From Streptococcus sp. zg-86 (lineage in GTDB: Bacteria; Bacillota; Bacilli; Lactobacillales; Streptococcaceae), in assembly GCF_017639855.1 (NCBI RefSeq), contig NZ_CP072115.1, forward strand, positions 682,001 to 746,000: a stretch of 64,000 nucleotides of DNA, written 5' to 3'. The translations under genes were made by a program, and so were the position numbers. The stretch's first letter is position 1. Each line of letters begins with the position of its first letter. A model generated the notes under the pieces. That model was not told the origin of the DNA. It saw only the letters and a program-made list of their open reading frames with translations, and made no database searches. This document shows, piece after piece, positions 18,181 to 26,617 of this stretch.

Positions 18181-20358
18181 TTATTCTTTTTTCTCACTTG
18201 AAGATGAACTACTAGAAGTTGAGCTATTGGGACTCGTTGAAGCAGGATTTGATTCATGTAGGTTACGATAACTTGGTGCTTGGAATAGGTCAACGGTAGA
18301 TTTCTCACCATTTTTACTGTAGAGACTAGTTGATTCGTTTCCTAATTCAGCTTCGATAGCCTCTAGGGCTTTTAAGGAATCAAGATAGGAGTAGTTTTTT
18401 GGATTGACTGTAGGAAGCCCATTGTCTAAGAAGCGCACAAGGTCACCAGTTTGAATGGCATCGCTTGCGGCTAATTGATTTTTAACACTTGTTCGAATGA
18501 CTTCTAATTTCTTCAGCGTATCTTCATCAGGGTTTGTGATTTCTTCCCCTGTTTGTGTGTGGTAAAGTTTTCCAGCATAACTAGTGTATTCTGGCGTAAT
18601 AAAGTTTCCAGGAGTTCTCAAAGCCACAATTTGTTGATTGTCTGGTGAGAGTAAATCTTGCCCAACGTGAAGGTATTTTTTGGAATCAATGCCTAGCAGA
18701 TGTTCTAGGGTCGGTAGAGCATCAATTTCTCCACCAAAGGTATCAATGATCCGCCCTTTTGTCATTCCTGGAATCACAATCATATAAGGGACTCGTTGAA
18801 GCATAGCATTGTCATAGTCTGACCAGGTTTCAGAATTTGCTCCTAGAAGTGGAGCAAGACTAGGATTTCGTGAATTGGAAATTCCATAGTGATCTCCGTA
18901 GAGGACGATAATTGAATTTTTGTAGAGTCCCGTTGCTTTTAGATAATCAAAGAAGGCCTTGACCGAAGCATCGAGATAATTTGCTGTAGCAAAATAGCCA
19001 TTGATTGTTTCGTCTTTGGTATCTGCAAGTGGGAAGCCAATCTCGTCGCCTGAGAGGCTTGTGGTATAAGGATAATGGTTCGAAACCGTGATGAATTTTG
19101 TATAAAAGGGTTGCTGGAGGCGTTCAAGGTATTGAATCGAATCGGCCAGCATAACTTTATCATTTAGCCCATATTGGAAAGAGTTTTCGGATGTCGCTTC
19201 TGTAAAATAGGATTTGTCAAAGAAATAGTTGTAGCCCCATTGTTTATAGGTATTGTTCCGGTTCCAAAAACTAGCTGCATTTCCATGGAAAACGGCTGAA
19301 GTATAGCCAGCTTCTTGTGCTAAGATATAGGGCGCAGCTTGTTGGGTATTGCTACCACCGTACTGAACCATAAAGGAACCTTGATTTAATCCAAAGAGAG
19401 AGGTTTCTATCATGGTTTCTGCATCAGAAGTCTTTCCAGCCTTTACTTGATTGAAGAAATTAGAAAAGGCAAAGGTTTCATTGGAGTGATAAAGTGAATT
19501 TAAAAAGGGGGTGACTTCATGCTCTGTTCCGTCAACAGTCAACTTGTAGTCAATAATGAATTGCTGCAAACTTTCTAAATGAATATAAAAGACATTTTTC
19601 CCTTTTGCCATGCCAAAATAGTCCTTGTTCGGTCCTACATAGTGTTGGTGAACATAGTCTTGAACGGGAACTAAATCATCTGCAGAGGCTTCTGAACGAT
19701 CCTTGTGTGCATGGTAGGTTTGATAGGCATTGTATCCCAAAAAGGAAGGCAGACCGAGCGCTCGCACAATATAGGTGTTTGAAAAACCACGTGATAGCAG
19801 TTCCGGACGATCAATTTCAGCTAGAAAGAGATTGATGGAAAAAAACAAGATAGATAGGGCAGTCACTGCAAAACTAGCCCGATGGTTGAAGGGTTTGGAA
19901 TCAATCGGAATTTTTTTCTTGAAGGAAAAATAGGCAAAGCCGATAAAATCTAAGATATACAGCAAGTCCCATATTCTCAATGATTTAATCGTGGTTTGTA
20001 ATAAACCACCTGCCACGCTTGAACTAGCTAGCATGGTAGAGATTGAAATATAGTCAGAGAATTCTCTAAAATAGAGAGTATTTGAAAATAGCCATAGAAA
20101 TAGTAGAGTATAGAGCAGCAAGACTGATCGGTAAAACCATTTAGTCGGCTTAACATAAAGGGCTAAACCGAGAAATAAGAGGCCGATAGGAAGTGGATTG
20201 ATAAACAGGATAAAATTCTGGTAGAACCCTTTTGTATCCAAATCGAAATCAATGAGATAGGCCAGAAGTGTCTTTATCCAGTAAATCGTTACAAGAATGA
20301 GGATAAAGCCGATTCTAGAACGGAAGATTTTTGATAAGAGATAGCGATTTTTGTTCAC
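18181..20358 (-). CDS. lipoteichoic acid synthase-type phosphoglycerol transferase
   Basis: LtaS-family membrane enzyme (725 aa) that polymerises or transfers glycerol phosphate from phosphatidylglycerol outside the membrane. There are five transmembrane segments in residues about 15-190, then an extracellular sulfatase-fold domain: YIHLESLQQF (metal Glu), VKAGKTSDAE (nucleophile Thr), FHGNAASFWNR and VLYGDHYG (metal Asp/His). The C-terminal Ser-rich tail (SSTSSSSSSSEKKE) is low complexity. It is monocistronic, with a terminator downstream. It is the better LTA synthase candidate of the two related genes in this window. Confidence 0.88.
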   Translation of the reverse strand: MNKNRYLLSKIFRSRIGFILILVTIYWIKTLLAYLIDFDLDTKGFYQNFILFINPLPIGLLFLGLALYVKPTKWFYRSVLLLYTLLFLWLFSNTLYFREFSDYISISTMLASSSVAGGLLQTTIKSLRIWDLLYILDFIGFAYFSFKKKIPIDSKPFNHRASFAVTALSILFFSINLFLAEIDRPELLSRGFSNTYIVRALGLPSFLGYNAYQTYHAHKDRSEASADDLVPVQDYVHQHYVGPNKDYFGMAKGKNVFYIHLESLQQFIIDYKLTVDGTEHEVTPFLNSLYHSNETFAFSNFFNQVKAGKTSDAETMIETSLFGLNQGSFMVQYGGSNTQQAAPYILAQEAGYTSAVFHGNAASFWNRNNTYKQWGYNYFFDKSYFTEATSENSFQYGLNDKVMLADSIQYLERLQQPFYTKFITVSNHYPYTTSLSGDEIGFPLADTKDETINGYFATANYLDASVKAFFDYLKATGLYKNSIIVLYGDHYGISNSRNPSLAPLLGANSETWSDYDNAMLQRVPYMIVIPGMTKGRIIDTFGGEIDALPTLEHLLGIDSKKYLHVGQDLLSPDNQQIVALRTPGNFITPEYTSYAGKLYHTQTGEEITNPDEDTLKKLEVIRTSVKNQLAASDAIQTGDLVRFLDNGLPTVNPKNYSYLDSLKALEAIEAELGNESTSLYSKNGEKSTVDLFQAPSYRNLHESNPASTSPNSSTSSSSSSSEKKE

Positions 20359-20448
20359 AAGAGCTTCCTTTCTTTCAATAGTCTATTTCATAAAATCTTA
20401 GTCCATTATACCATATTTTTAAAATAACCCTTCATTAGAGAAGTTTTT

Positions 20449-20477
20449 TTGAGATATAATTCAAAATTTGTTATAAT
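20449..20477 (+). promoter_or_regulatory. promoter placing the transcript start at the rlmI-like ATG
   Basis: TTGAGA, 17 bp, TATAAT, then six bases (CAAGAT) and the ATG at 20484. A second TATAAT at 20455-20460 could give a 17-nt leader, also without a Shine-Dalgarno. Confidence 0.6.
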
Positions 20478-20483
20478 CAAGAT

Positions 20484-21647
20484 ATGATAGAATTGACAGT
20501 AAGTCCGATCGTAGAACGAAAAATAAAACAAGGGATCTGTGTATTAGATACACAGGATTTTCCTGAAGTAACAATGACCAATACAATGGTTTACCTACAG
20601 AGTCAAGCTGGTCAGTTTTTGGGGCAAGCCTACCTTTCCTCACAAAATAAGGGAATTGGCTGGCTTATTTCAAAACAGAAAGAAAGTGTAAATCAGATTT
20701 TTTTCGAGCGCTTGCTGTTTGAGGCACGAAAGAAAAGGAAATCTTTTGAAGATTCGAGCCTAACAACTGCCTATCGCTTGTTTCAACAAGACGGTGACGG
20801 TTTTGGCGGTATGACGATTGACCGTTATAATGATTATGCGGTCTTTTCGTGGTATAATGAATATATTTATTCCATAAAAGACCAGATTGTGGCAGCCTTT
20901 CAGACAATCTATCCAGATGTTTTAGGGGCTTATGAAAAGATTCGCTTCAAAGGCTTGGACTATGAGTCAGCCCACCTGTATGGTCAGGAAGCACCTGAGG
21001 AATTTACTATTTTTGAAAATGGTGTTGCCTATCAAGTCTTTTTGAATAATGGCTTGATGACAGGTATTTTCCTAGATCAGCATGAGGTGAGAGGATTGCT
21101 AGTTGATGGATTTGCAGCTGGTAAGAATCTCTTAAATATGTTTTCTTATACGGCAGCTTTTTCAGTAGCGGCAGCAATGGGTGGTGCAAACGAAACAACT
21201 TCTGTGGACTTGGCCAAGCGTTCGAGAGAATTATCAGAAGCCCATTTTCAGGCGAATGGCTTATTATTAGAGAATCATCGTTTCATTGTGATGGATGTCT
21301 TTGAATACTTTAAATACGCCAAACGAAAAGGCTTATCTTATGATGTCATTGTCCTTGATCCGCCTAGTTTTGCACGCAATAAAAAGCAGACCTTCTCGGT
21401 TGCTAAGGATTACCATAAGCTGATTGCTCAATCGCTTGAAATTCTCAATCCTGGCGGACAGATTATCGCTTCCACTAATGCGTCGAATGTAGGGCTTGAA
21501 AAATTTAAAAAAGAAATTGAAAAGGGATTTATGGGGCGCAAGCACCGCTATCTCCAAACCTATCGCCTACCGAGCGATTTTGTGATAAACAAAAATGATG
21601 AAAGTAGTAATTACCTCAAGGTCTTTACGATACAGGTAGAAAAATGA
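20484..21647 (+). CDS. class I SAM-dependent rRNA methyltransferase (RlmI-like)
   Basis: N-terminal PUA domain (about 1-75), a central EEHEA-like region (DGDGFGGMTIDRY) and a C-terminal Rossmann methyltransferase: NMFSYTAAFSVAAAMGG (SAM loop), TSVDLAKRS and VLDPPSFARNK. E. coli RlmI makes m5C1962 in 23S rRNA; assignment here is by family. It has 387 aa, the normal size. No ribosome site precedes the ATG, and the promoter suggests a leaderless mRNA. The stop overlaps the aroD start by 4 bp, tying aromatic synthesis genes to this promoter. Confidence 0.85.
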   Translation: MIELTVSPIVERKIKQGICVLDTQDFPEVTMTNTMVYLQSQAGQFLGQAYLSSQNKGIGWLISKQKESVNQIFFERLLFEARKKRKSFEDSSLTTAYRLFQQDGDGFGGMTIDRYNDYAVFSWYNEYIYSIKDQIVAAFQTIYPDVLGAYEKIRFKGLDYESAHLYGQEAPEEFTIFENGVAYQVFLNNGLMTGIFLDQHEVRGLLVDGFAAGKNLLNMFSYTAAFSVAAAMGGANETTSVDLAKRSRELSEAHFQANGLLLENHRFIVMDVFEYFKYAKRKGLSYDVIVLDPPSFARNKKQTFSVAKDYHKLIAQSLEILNPGGQIIASTNASNVGLEKFKKEIEKGFMGRKHRYLQTYRLPSDFVINKNDESSNYLKVFTIQVEK

Positions 21648-22318
21648 AAATAGTAGTTCCAATTATGCCTCGCAGCATTGAGGATGTCGAAAATATTGAT
21701 GTGAATAGACTCGAAGCAGCAGACTTGATTGAGTGGCGGGCTGATTATCTTCCAAAGGAAGAGATTTTGAGAGTAGCCCCAGCTGTTTTTGAAAAATTTG
21801 TTGGACGTGAAGTGATTTTTACGCTCAGAACTAGTCGTGAGGGCGGCCATATTGAGCTTTCTGATGCGGAGTATATTCAATTACTAAAAGAAATTGCCAG
21901 TCTTTATCAGCCTGAGTATATTGACTTTGAGTATTACTCTCATAAGGAAGTCTTTGAGGAGATGTTGGCCTTTCCAAATCTGGTATTGAGCTATCATAAT
22001 TTTGTGGAGACCCCTGAAAACTATATGGAAATCATGTCTGAATTGACCAGTCTATCTCCTGCTGTTGTTAAAATGGCCGTTATGGCACACACAGAGCAGG
22101 ATGTATTGGATGTGATGAACTATACACGTGGCTTTAAAACGCTTAACGCAGAACAAGCCTATGCTACTATGTCTATGGGGAAATTGGGGATGTTGTCACG
22201 GATAGCTGGAAGTATCACGGGTTCTTGTTGGACCTTTGCTAGCTTGGAAGAGGCGAGTGCTCCAGGACAGATTTCATTATCGAATTTACAGAAAATATTG
22301 ACAGTATTGGAGGAATAG
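21644..22318 (+). CDS. aroD: 3-dehydroquinate dehydratase, type I
   Basis: Third shikimate step, dehydroquinate to dehydroshikimate through a Schiff base. EWRADYL, the catalytic His in LSYHNF and the Lys in VVKMAVMA are visible; 224 aa fits type I enzymes. It overlaps the upstream methyltransferase gene (ATGA) and ends directly before aroC, so it is in one operon with aroC and tyrA. Confidence 0.96.
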   Translation: MKIVVPIMPRSIEDVENIDVNRLEAADLIEWRADYLPKEEILRVAPAVFEKFVGREVIFTLRTSREGGHIELSDAEYIQLLKEIASLYQPEYIDFEYYSHKEVFEEMLAFPNLVLSYHNFVETPENYMEIMSELTSLSPAVVKMAVMAHTEQDVLDVMNYTRGFKTLNAEQAYATMSMGKLGMLSRIAGSITGSCWTFASLEEASAPGQISLSNLQKILTVLEE

Positions 22319-23485
22319 ATGCGTTATTTAACAGCAGGTGAGTCGCATGGCCCACGTTTGACTGCGATTATTGAGGGTGTACCAGCAGGCTTGTCTTTAA
22401 CAGCAGCAGATATCAATGCAGATTTGAAGCGCCGTCAAGGTGGATACGGTCGCGGGGCAAGAATGCAGATTGAAACAGATCAGGTTGAGATTACATCTGG
22501 TGTACGGCATGGAAAGACCACAGGAGCGCCTATCACACTTCATGTCATCAATAATGATCATCAGAAGTGGCTGGACATTATGACGGTTGAAGATATTGAG
22601 GACCGTCTGAAGAGCAAGCGCAGAATTAAACACCCACGACCAGGTCATGCTGATTTGGTAGGTGGTATCAAGTATCGTTTTGATGATTTACGTAATTCCT
22701 TGGAACGTTCGAGTGCACGTGAGACAACGATGAGAGTTGCAGTTGGTGCTGTTGCAAAACGCTTGCTTGCAGAATTGGCTATCGATATTGCTAACCATGT
22801 GGTTGTCTTTGGTGGAAAAGAGATCGATGTCCCTGAAGGACTGACAGTCGAAGAAATTCGGATGCGTGCTAGCCAATCAGAGGTATCAATTGTTAATCCG
22901 GAACGGGAAGAAGAAATCAAGTACTATATTGACCAAGTCAAGCGTGACGGTGATACGATTGGGGGAATCGTTGAGACGATTGTGGGCGGTGTTCCGGTAG
23001 GCCTTGGTTCCTATGTCCAATGGGATCGGAAGTTGGATGCAAAAATTGCCCAAGCTGTTGTCTCCATCAATGCCTTTAAAGGAGTCGAATTTGGTCTTGG
23101 TTTTCAAGCGGGTTATCTGCAAGGCAGTCAGGTAATGGATGAAATTGTATGGTCTAAAGAGACAGGTTATACACGGTCTAGTAATAATCTAGGTGGTTTT
23201 GAAGGCGGAATGACTAACGGTCAACCGATTGTGGTGCGTGGTGTGATGAAGCCCATTCCGACCTTATATAAACCATTGATGTCAGTTGATATTGATACGC
23301 ATGAACCCTACAAAGCAACAGTCGAACGCTCTGATCCGACAGCCTTACCGGCAGCGGGTGTGGTGATGGAAGCAGTTGTAGCAACTGTTTTAGCGACAGA
23401 AATCCTTGAGAAATTTTCATCTGATAACATGGATGAATTGAAAGAAGCGGTGGAGCAACACCGGACTTTTGTGAAAGAATTTTAA
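22319..23485 (+). CDS. aroC: chorismate synthase
   Basis: Converts EPSP to chorismate using reduced FMN. Diagnostic stretches: GESHGP at the N-terminus, RRQGGYGRGARM, HPRPGHADLVG, SSARETTMRVA and the C-terminal RSDPTALPAAGV. It has 388 aa, standard for Firmicutes. GGAGGAA in the end of aroD is the ribosome site and the ATG follows the aroD stop immediately. Confidence 0.97.
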   Translation: MRYLTAGESHGPRLTAIIEGVPAGLSLTAADINADLKRRQGGYGRGARMQIETDQVEITSGVRHGKTTGAPITLHVINNDHQKWLDIMTVEDIEDRLKSKRRIKHPRPGHADLVGGIKYRFDDLRNSLERSSARETTMRVAVGAVAKRLLAELAIDIANHVVVFGGKEIDVPEGLTVEEIRMRASQSEVSIVNPEREEEIKYYIDQVKRDGDTIGGIVETIVGGVPVGLGSYVQWDRKLDAKIAQAVVSINAFKGVEFGLGFQAGYLQGSQVMDEIVWSKETGYTRSSNNLGGFEGGMTNGQPIVVRGVMKPIPTLYKPLMSVDIDTHEPYKATVERSDPTALPAAGVVMEAVVATVLATEILEKFSSDNMDELKEAVEQHRTFVKEF

Positions 23486-23492
23486 GAAAGCA

Positions 23493-24596
23493 ATGACAAG
23501 AACGATTTATATTGTAGGCTTGGGTTTGATTGGCAGCTCACTTGCCTTAGGCATTCGTCGGAGTCATCCTGATGCTCGTATTGTGGGCTATAACCGCGGT
23601 GAACAGTCACGAACCATTGCTTTAGAACAGGGAATTGTTGACGAAGCAAGTGATGATTTTGGTCAATTTGTTGAAGAGGCAGATGTGATTTTCCTCTGCG
23701 TTCCAATTCAACAGACCATTCAGTTTATCAAGGAATTAGCTCAACTGCCCCTAAAAGAAACGGTTTTGGTAACCGATGCAGGTTCGACGAAAGAAGCGAT
23801 TGTAGCGGCTGCGGAAACCTATCTATCAGACCGGCAGGTTAATTTTATTGGGGGACATCCCATGGCAGGAAGTCATAAGTCGGGAGCGATGGCAGCTGAT
23901 GTGAACTTGTTTGAAAATGCCTATTATATTTTAACACCGAGCGCTTTGACACAGGCAGATGCGATTCCACGCTTGAAGGATATTCTCTCAGGTTTGCATG
24001 CCCGCTTTGTCGAAATCGATGCGGCAGAGCATGACCGTGTGACCAGTCAAATTTCACATTTCCCCCATGTGTTGGCTTCAAGTTTGATGCACCAAGCAGG
24101 GGAATATCAAGAGGAGCATCCCTTTACCCAACAGTTTGCAGCGGGTGGTTTTCGAGATATGACGCGGATTGCAGAGAGCGAACCAGGTATGTGGACAAGT
24201 ATTCTGCTAACCAATAAAGAAAGTATCATCGAGCGTTTAGCGGAGTTTGGCGAGCGTTTAAAGACGGTTCAAGAGATGATTGCAACAGGCGATAAAGAAG
24301 CTATCTGGCAATTTTTTGACCAAGGTCGGCGGATTCGGAAGGAAATGGAAATCCATAAGCGGGCTGGAGTTGATAGTTTCTATGATCTCTTTATCAATAT
24401 TCCTGACCAAGAAGATGCTATTTTGACAGTCTTAGAAAAATTACGTGGTATTTCGGTTGTGAATATCCGGATTAACGAGGATAATCGGGCGGATATTCAT
24501 GGTATTTTACAGATTACATTTAAAAATAAAGAAGATTTGGAGCGGGCTGAGCAGATTATCCATGAGCAGACCAGCTATCAAGTGTTCGTAGATTAG
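23493..24596 (+). CDS. tyrA: prephenate dehydrogenase with ACT domain
   Basis: Makes 4-hydroxyphenylpyruvate, the tyrosine precursor. NAD-binding GLGLIGSSLALG at the N-terminus, GGHPMAGSHKSG and the catalytic His in SQISHFPHVLA identify it. Residues from about 295 form an ACT domain (EKLRGISVVNIRIN), a likely tyrosine feedback site. There is no fused chorismate mutase. It lies seven bases after aroC. Confidence 0.95.
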   Translation: MTRTIYIVGLGLIGSSLALGIRRSHPDARIVGYNRGEQSRTIALEQGIVDEASDDFGQFVEEADVIFLCVPIQQTIQFIKELAQLPLKETVLVTDAGSTKEAIVAAAETYLSDRQVNFIGGHPMAGSHKSGAMAADVNLFENAYYILTPSALTQADAIPRLKDILSGLHARFVEIDAAEHDRVTSQISHFPHVLASSLMHQAGEYQEEHPFTQQFAAGGFRDMTRIAESEPGMWTSILLTNKESIIERLAEFGERLKTVQEMIATGDKEAIWQFFDQGRRIRKEMEIHKRAGVDSFYDLFINIPDQEDAILTVLEKLRGISVVNIRINEDNRADIHGILQITFKNKEDLERAEQIIHEQTSYQVFVD

Positions 24597-24605
24597 GAGA
24601 CAATT

Positions 24606-24944
24606 ATGGCACAAAATATCTATGATATTGCAAATGAATTGGAACGCAGCATTCGCCAACTTCCAGAATATAAGGCAGCAGAAGCAAGCAAGGCTGCTAT
24701 TGAAGAAAACAAGGAAGCTAAGGACATCTTAGAAAAGTATGTCGCTTTCCAACGAGAAGTTCAACAGCAACTACAGTCTGGACAAATGCCAGGCAGTGAT
24801 TTGCAGCAAACATTACAAGACTTTAATCAGAAAATTCAAGCCAATAGCTTACTGACAGATTATTTTACCAAACAACAACAACTTTCTGTCTACATTGCAG
24901 ATTTGGAAAAAATTATTTTCAAACCCTTGAATGAATTATTGTAA
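24606..24944 (+). CDS. YlbF/YmcA family protein
   Basis: All-helical 112-aa protein of the YlbF/YmcA family (NIYDIANELERSIRQLPEYKAA; FQREVQQQLQSGQMPG). In B. subtilis such proteins form the Y-complex that assists RNase Y-dependent mRNA processing; the streptococcal role is not fixed. It is the last gene of the aroD-aroC-tyrA unit, preceded by AGGAGA and followed by a terminator. Confidence 0.85.
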   Translation: MAQNIYDIANELERSIRQLPEYKAAEASKAAIEENKEAKDILEKYVAFQREVQQQLQSGQMPGSDLQQTLQDFNQKIQANSLLTDYFTKQQQLSVYIADLEKIIFKPLNELL

Positions 24945-24949
24945 GGAAG

Positions 24950-24969
24950 AGCGGATTAGTCCGCTTTTT
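24950..24969 (+). terminator. terminator of the aroD-aroC-tyrA unit
   Basis: AGCGGA/TCCGCT hairpin with a TTAG loop and five T. Confidence 0.75.
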
Positions 24970-25002
24970 CCTAATGAATTGTCATATAAATCAAAAAGTT
25001 GC

Positions 25003-25017
25003 AATAATCTGAAAATT
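25003..25017. promoter_or_regulatory. candidate CodY box upstream of the aromatic transporter
   Basis: AATAATCTGAAAATT matches the CodY consensus AATTTTCWGAAAATT at 13 of 15 positions. It lies about 58 bp upstream of the predicted transcript start, where CodY could affect the promoter. Confidence 0.45.
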
Positions 25018-25032
25018 TTTGCATAAAAATTC

Positions 25033-25061
25033 TTGACAAATGGTTTGAAATATTTTATTAT
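25033..25061 (+). promoter_or_regulatory. strong promoter of the transporter leader
   Basis: TTGACA, 17 bp, TATTAT. The transcript should start near 25068, giving a leader of about 550 nt before the first transporter gene. Confidence 0.85.
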
Positions 25062-25101
25062 TTTTATAACCTAATAGAAATGAGAAATGGAGAACTACAA
25101 T

Positions 25102-25164
25102 ATGTTATTGAGTTGTCAAACAACATCAACCAATCATACATATTTCTACAGCTATTTTAGATAG
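25102..25164 (+). CDS. Tyr/Phe-rich leader peptide
   Basis: A 20-codon open frame directly behind the promoter, with GGAG eight bases upstream of the ATG. The last eight residues are TYFYSYFR, so three Tyr and two Phe codons lie just before the stop. The stop codon touches the first arm of a set of competing RNA helices. That is the architecture of a ribosome-sensed attenuation peptide. There is no Trp codon. I do not know a named homolog. Confidence 0.65.
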   Translation: MLLSCQTTSTNHTYFYSYFR

Positions 25165-25347
25165 TGTTTGTAGACATGGTAACATGGATACAAACACGGG
25201 AACGTTACGTTTGTATCTATGTGGCTGTGGTAGTTTTGACGATGCCTACATAGATGAGATACATCTAGCTGGCACGTCCAATCAGTCTGTTTTCATTTTA
25301 CAGTTGAATTGAGGGACCGTTTAGATGTATCTAAGCGGTTCTGTTTT
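25164..25347 (+). promoter_or_regulatory. transcription attenuator with mutually exclusive helices
   Basis: Pairings read from the sequence: 1:2 (25164-25172 with 25189-25197, 9 bp); 2:3 (25182-25195 with 25209-25222, 14 bp including one G-U); 3:4 (25215-25222 with 25248-25255, 8 bp); 4:4' (25251-25256 with 25262-25267); antiterminator (25257-25267 with 25322-25332, 11 bp); terminator (25316-25325 with 25330-25339, then TTCTGTTTTT). Neighbouring helices share bases, so only alternate ones can coexist. Function as an attenuator is inference. Confidence 0.7.
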
Positions 25348-25368
25348 TGTATTCGATGCCACTATTTC

Positions 25369-25472
25369 TTACTCTCTAAATATCACCATCTGATGAGATA
25401 CGGCACCCGAAGCTAGAAGGTAAGTTCAGCAAGGTGAGGGAAGGACATCAAGAGTTGATTTTTGACGAGTAA
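25369..25472. repeat. RUP-like MITE, degenerate copy
   Basis: About 104 bp with terminal repeats TTACTCTCTAAATATCA and, inverted, TTACTCGTCAAAAATCA. The interior (AGCTAGAA...AGTTCAGCAAGGTGAG) matches the nested element at 39965-40066 in inverted orientation. TATACTC-type ends with TA targets are typical of pneumococcal RUP, an IS630-dependent MITE. Confidence 0.6.
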
Positions 25473-25587
25473 CACTATATAGAAGGCGATTCATTCAGTC
25501 CATAGGGGACGCCCAAGGGACTGGACGAAGCTAGCAATAGAATGGGCACCTTGACTCACTTCTAAGAGGATATGTTCTATATAGAGT
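25472..25587. repeat. small inverted-repeat-bounded element
   Basis: A 116-bp stretch bounded by ACACTATATAGAA and TTCTATATAGAGT (12 of 13 inverted matches). It contains CAGTCC/GGACTG and GGGACGCCC pairing and has no coding capacity. It directly follows the RUP-like element and ends 38 bp before the first transporter gene. Only one copy is in the window, so it may be a structured leader rather than a MITE. Confidence 0.4.
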
Positions 25588-25625
25588 AGAACAGCATTCT
25601 ATTTATTTATAAAAGGAGATTTATC

Positions 25626-26597
25626 ATGGGTTTTAAACGATTTTTAGTTGGTTCAGTAGCTTTTCTTTCGACAGTAGCACTTGCGGCTTGTAGTACAGGA
25701 GAAAAATCAGCATCGTCAGACGGCGACAATGTCAAAGTAGGCGTTATCCAATACGCAGAACATGAAGCTCTTTCGTCTGCTCGTAAAGGTTTTCTGGAAG
25801 CACTTGATAAGGCTGGTTATGCAGAAGGAAAGAATCTGACGGTTGATTACCAAAATGCCCAAGGAGATCAAGCTAACCTACAAACAATGGTGGAGCAACT
25901 AGCAGGGAAAAACGATGTCAACTTTGCGATTGCAACCCCAGCAGCTCAAGCCCTCTTGAGTGCCGATAGTGAGACACCATCAGTCTTTACAGCGGTAACT
26001 GATCCGATAGAAGCTGGTTTGGTTGATTCCCTAAAAGCTCCAGGAGGTAGCATGACAGGTTCGATTGATGCGACAGATGTTGCGGGTCAAATTGAGATGT
26101 TGATCAAGGTTGTGCCAAACGCTAAGACTTTTGGAATTTTCTATAACTCAAGTGAAGTGAATTCAGAAGTTCAAGCCAAAGAAGCGAAGAAATTATTAGA
26201 AGAAAAAGGCAAAAAAGTAGTGATTAAGACAGTGACATCAACTAATGATGTGCAACAAGCTGTGACATCACTAGCTGGTCAGGTTGAAGCCATTTACCTA
26301 CCAACAGATAATACGGTAGCTTCAACAGCTTCTACTATTGGGGATATCTTATTAAAAGCAAAAGTACCTGCAATGGGAAGTGATGAGGCCGTGCTAGAAG
26401 CAACTCTCTTTACATACGGCGTTGACTACCACGCAATTGGCGTACAGGCTGGTGAATTAGCTGCACGAATCTTGAAAGGAGAGAAGGCTGCTGATCTAGC
26501 AGTCAAAACACCTGAAACTGCGGCTGTCGCTGTTAATGAAGAAATGGCTAAAGCAGTAGGAATTGATCCAGAAATGATTAAGAAATTAGGAAAATAA
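25626..26597 (+). CDS. trpX: ABC transporter substrate-binding lipoprotein 1 (TrpX-like)
   Basis: Signal peptide with lipobox LAACST (Cys about 22), then a two-lobe binding protein of the ABC_sub_bind family (VKVGVIQYAEHEALSSARKGF; NFAIATPAAQ; FTAVTDPIEAGLV; PTDNTVAST). Homologs are predicted tryptophan or aromatic amino acid binders (TrpXYZ). Here the leader peptide points to Tyr/Phe, so the substrate is open. AAAGGAG precedes the ATG. It is followed by a paralog 20 bp downstream. Confidence 0.85.
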   Translation: MGFKRFLVGSVAFLSTVALAACSTGEKSASSDGDNVKVGVIQYAEHEALSSARKGFLEALDKAGYAEGKNLTVDYQNAQGDQANLQTMVEQLAGKNDVNFAIATPAAQALLSADSETPSVFTAVTDPIEAGLVDSLKAPGGSMTGSIDATDVAGQIEMLIKVVPNAKTFGIFYNSSEVNSEVQAKEAKKLLEEKGKKVVIKTVTSTNDVQQAVTSLAGQVEAIYLPTDNTVASTASTIGDILLKAKVPAMGSDEAVLEATLFTYGVDYHAIGVQAGELAARILKGEKAADLAVKTPETAAVAVNEEMAKAVGIDPEMIKKLGK

Positions 26598-26617
26598 TGA
26601 CAATGGAGAGATAGTCT

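Noticed and set aside
25301..25345. T-box antiterminator before the transporter
   Set aside because: GAGGGACCG resembles part of a T-box, but the conserved GGTGGTACCGCG core and a specifier stem are missing; the peptide attenuator explains the terminator better.
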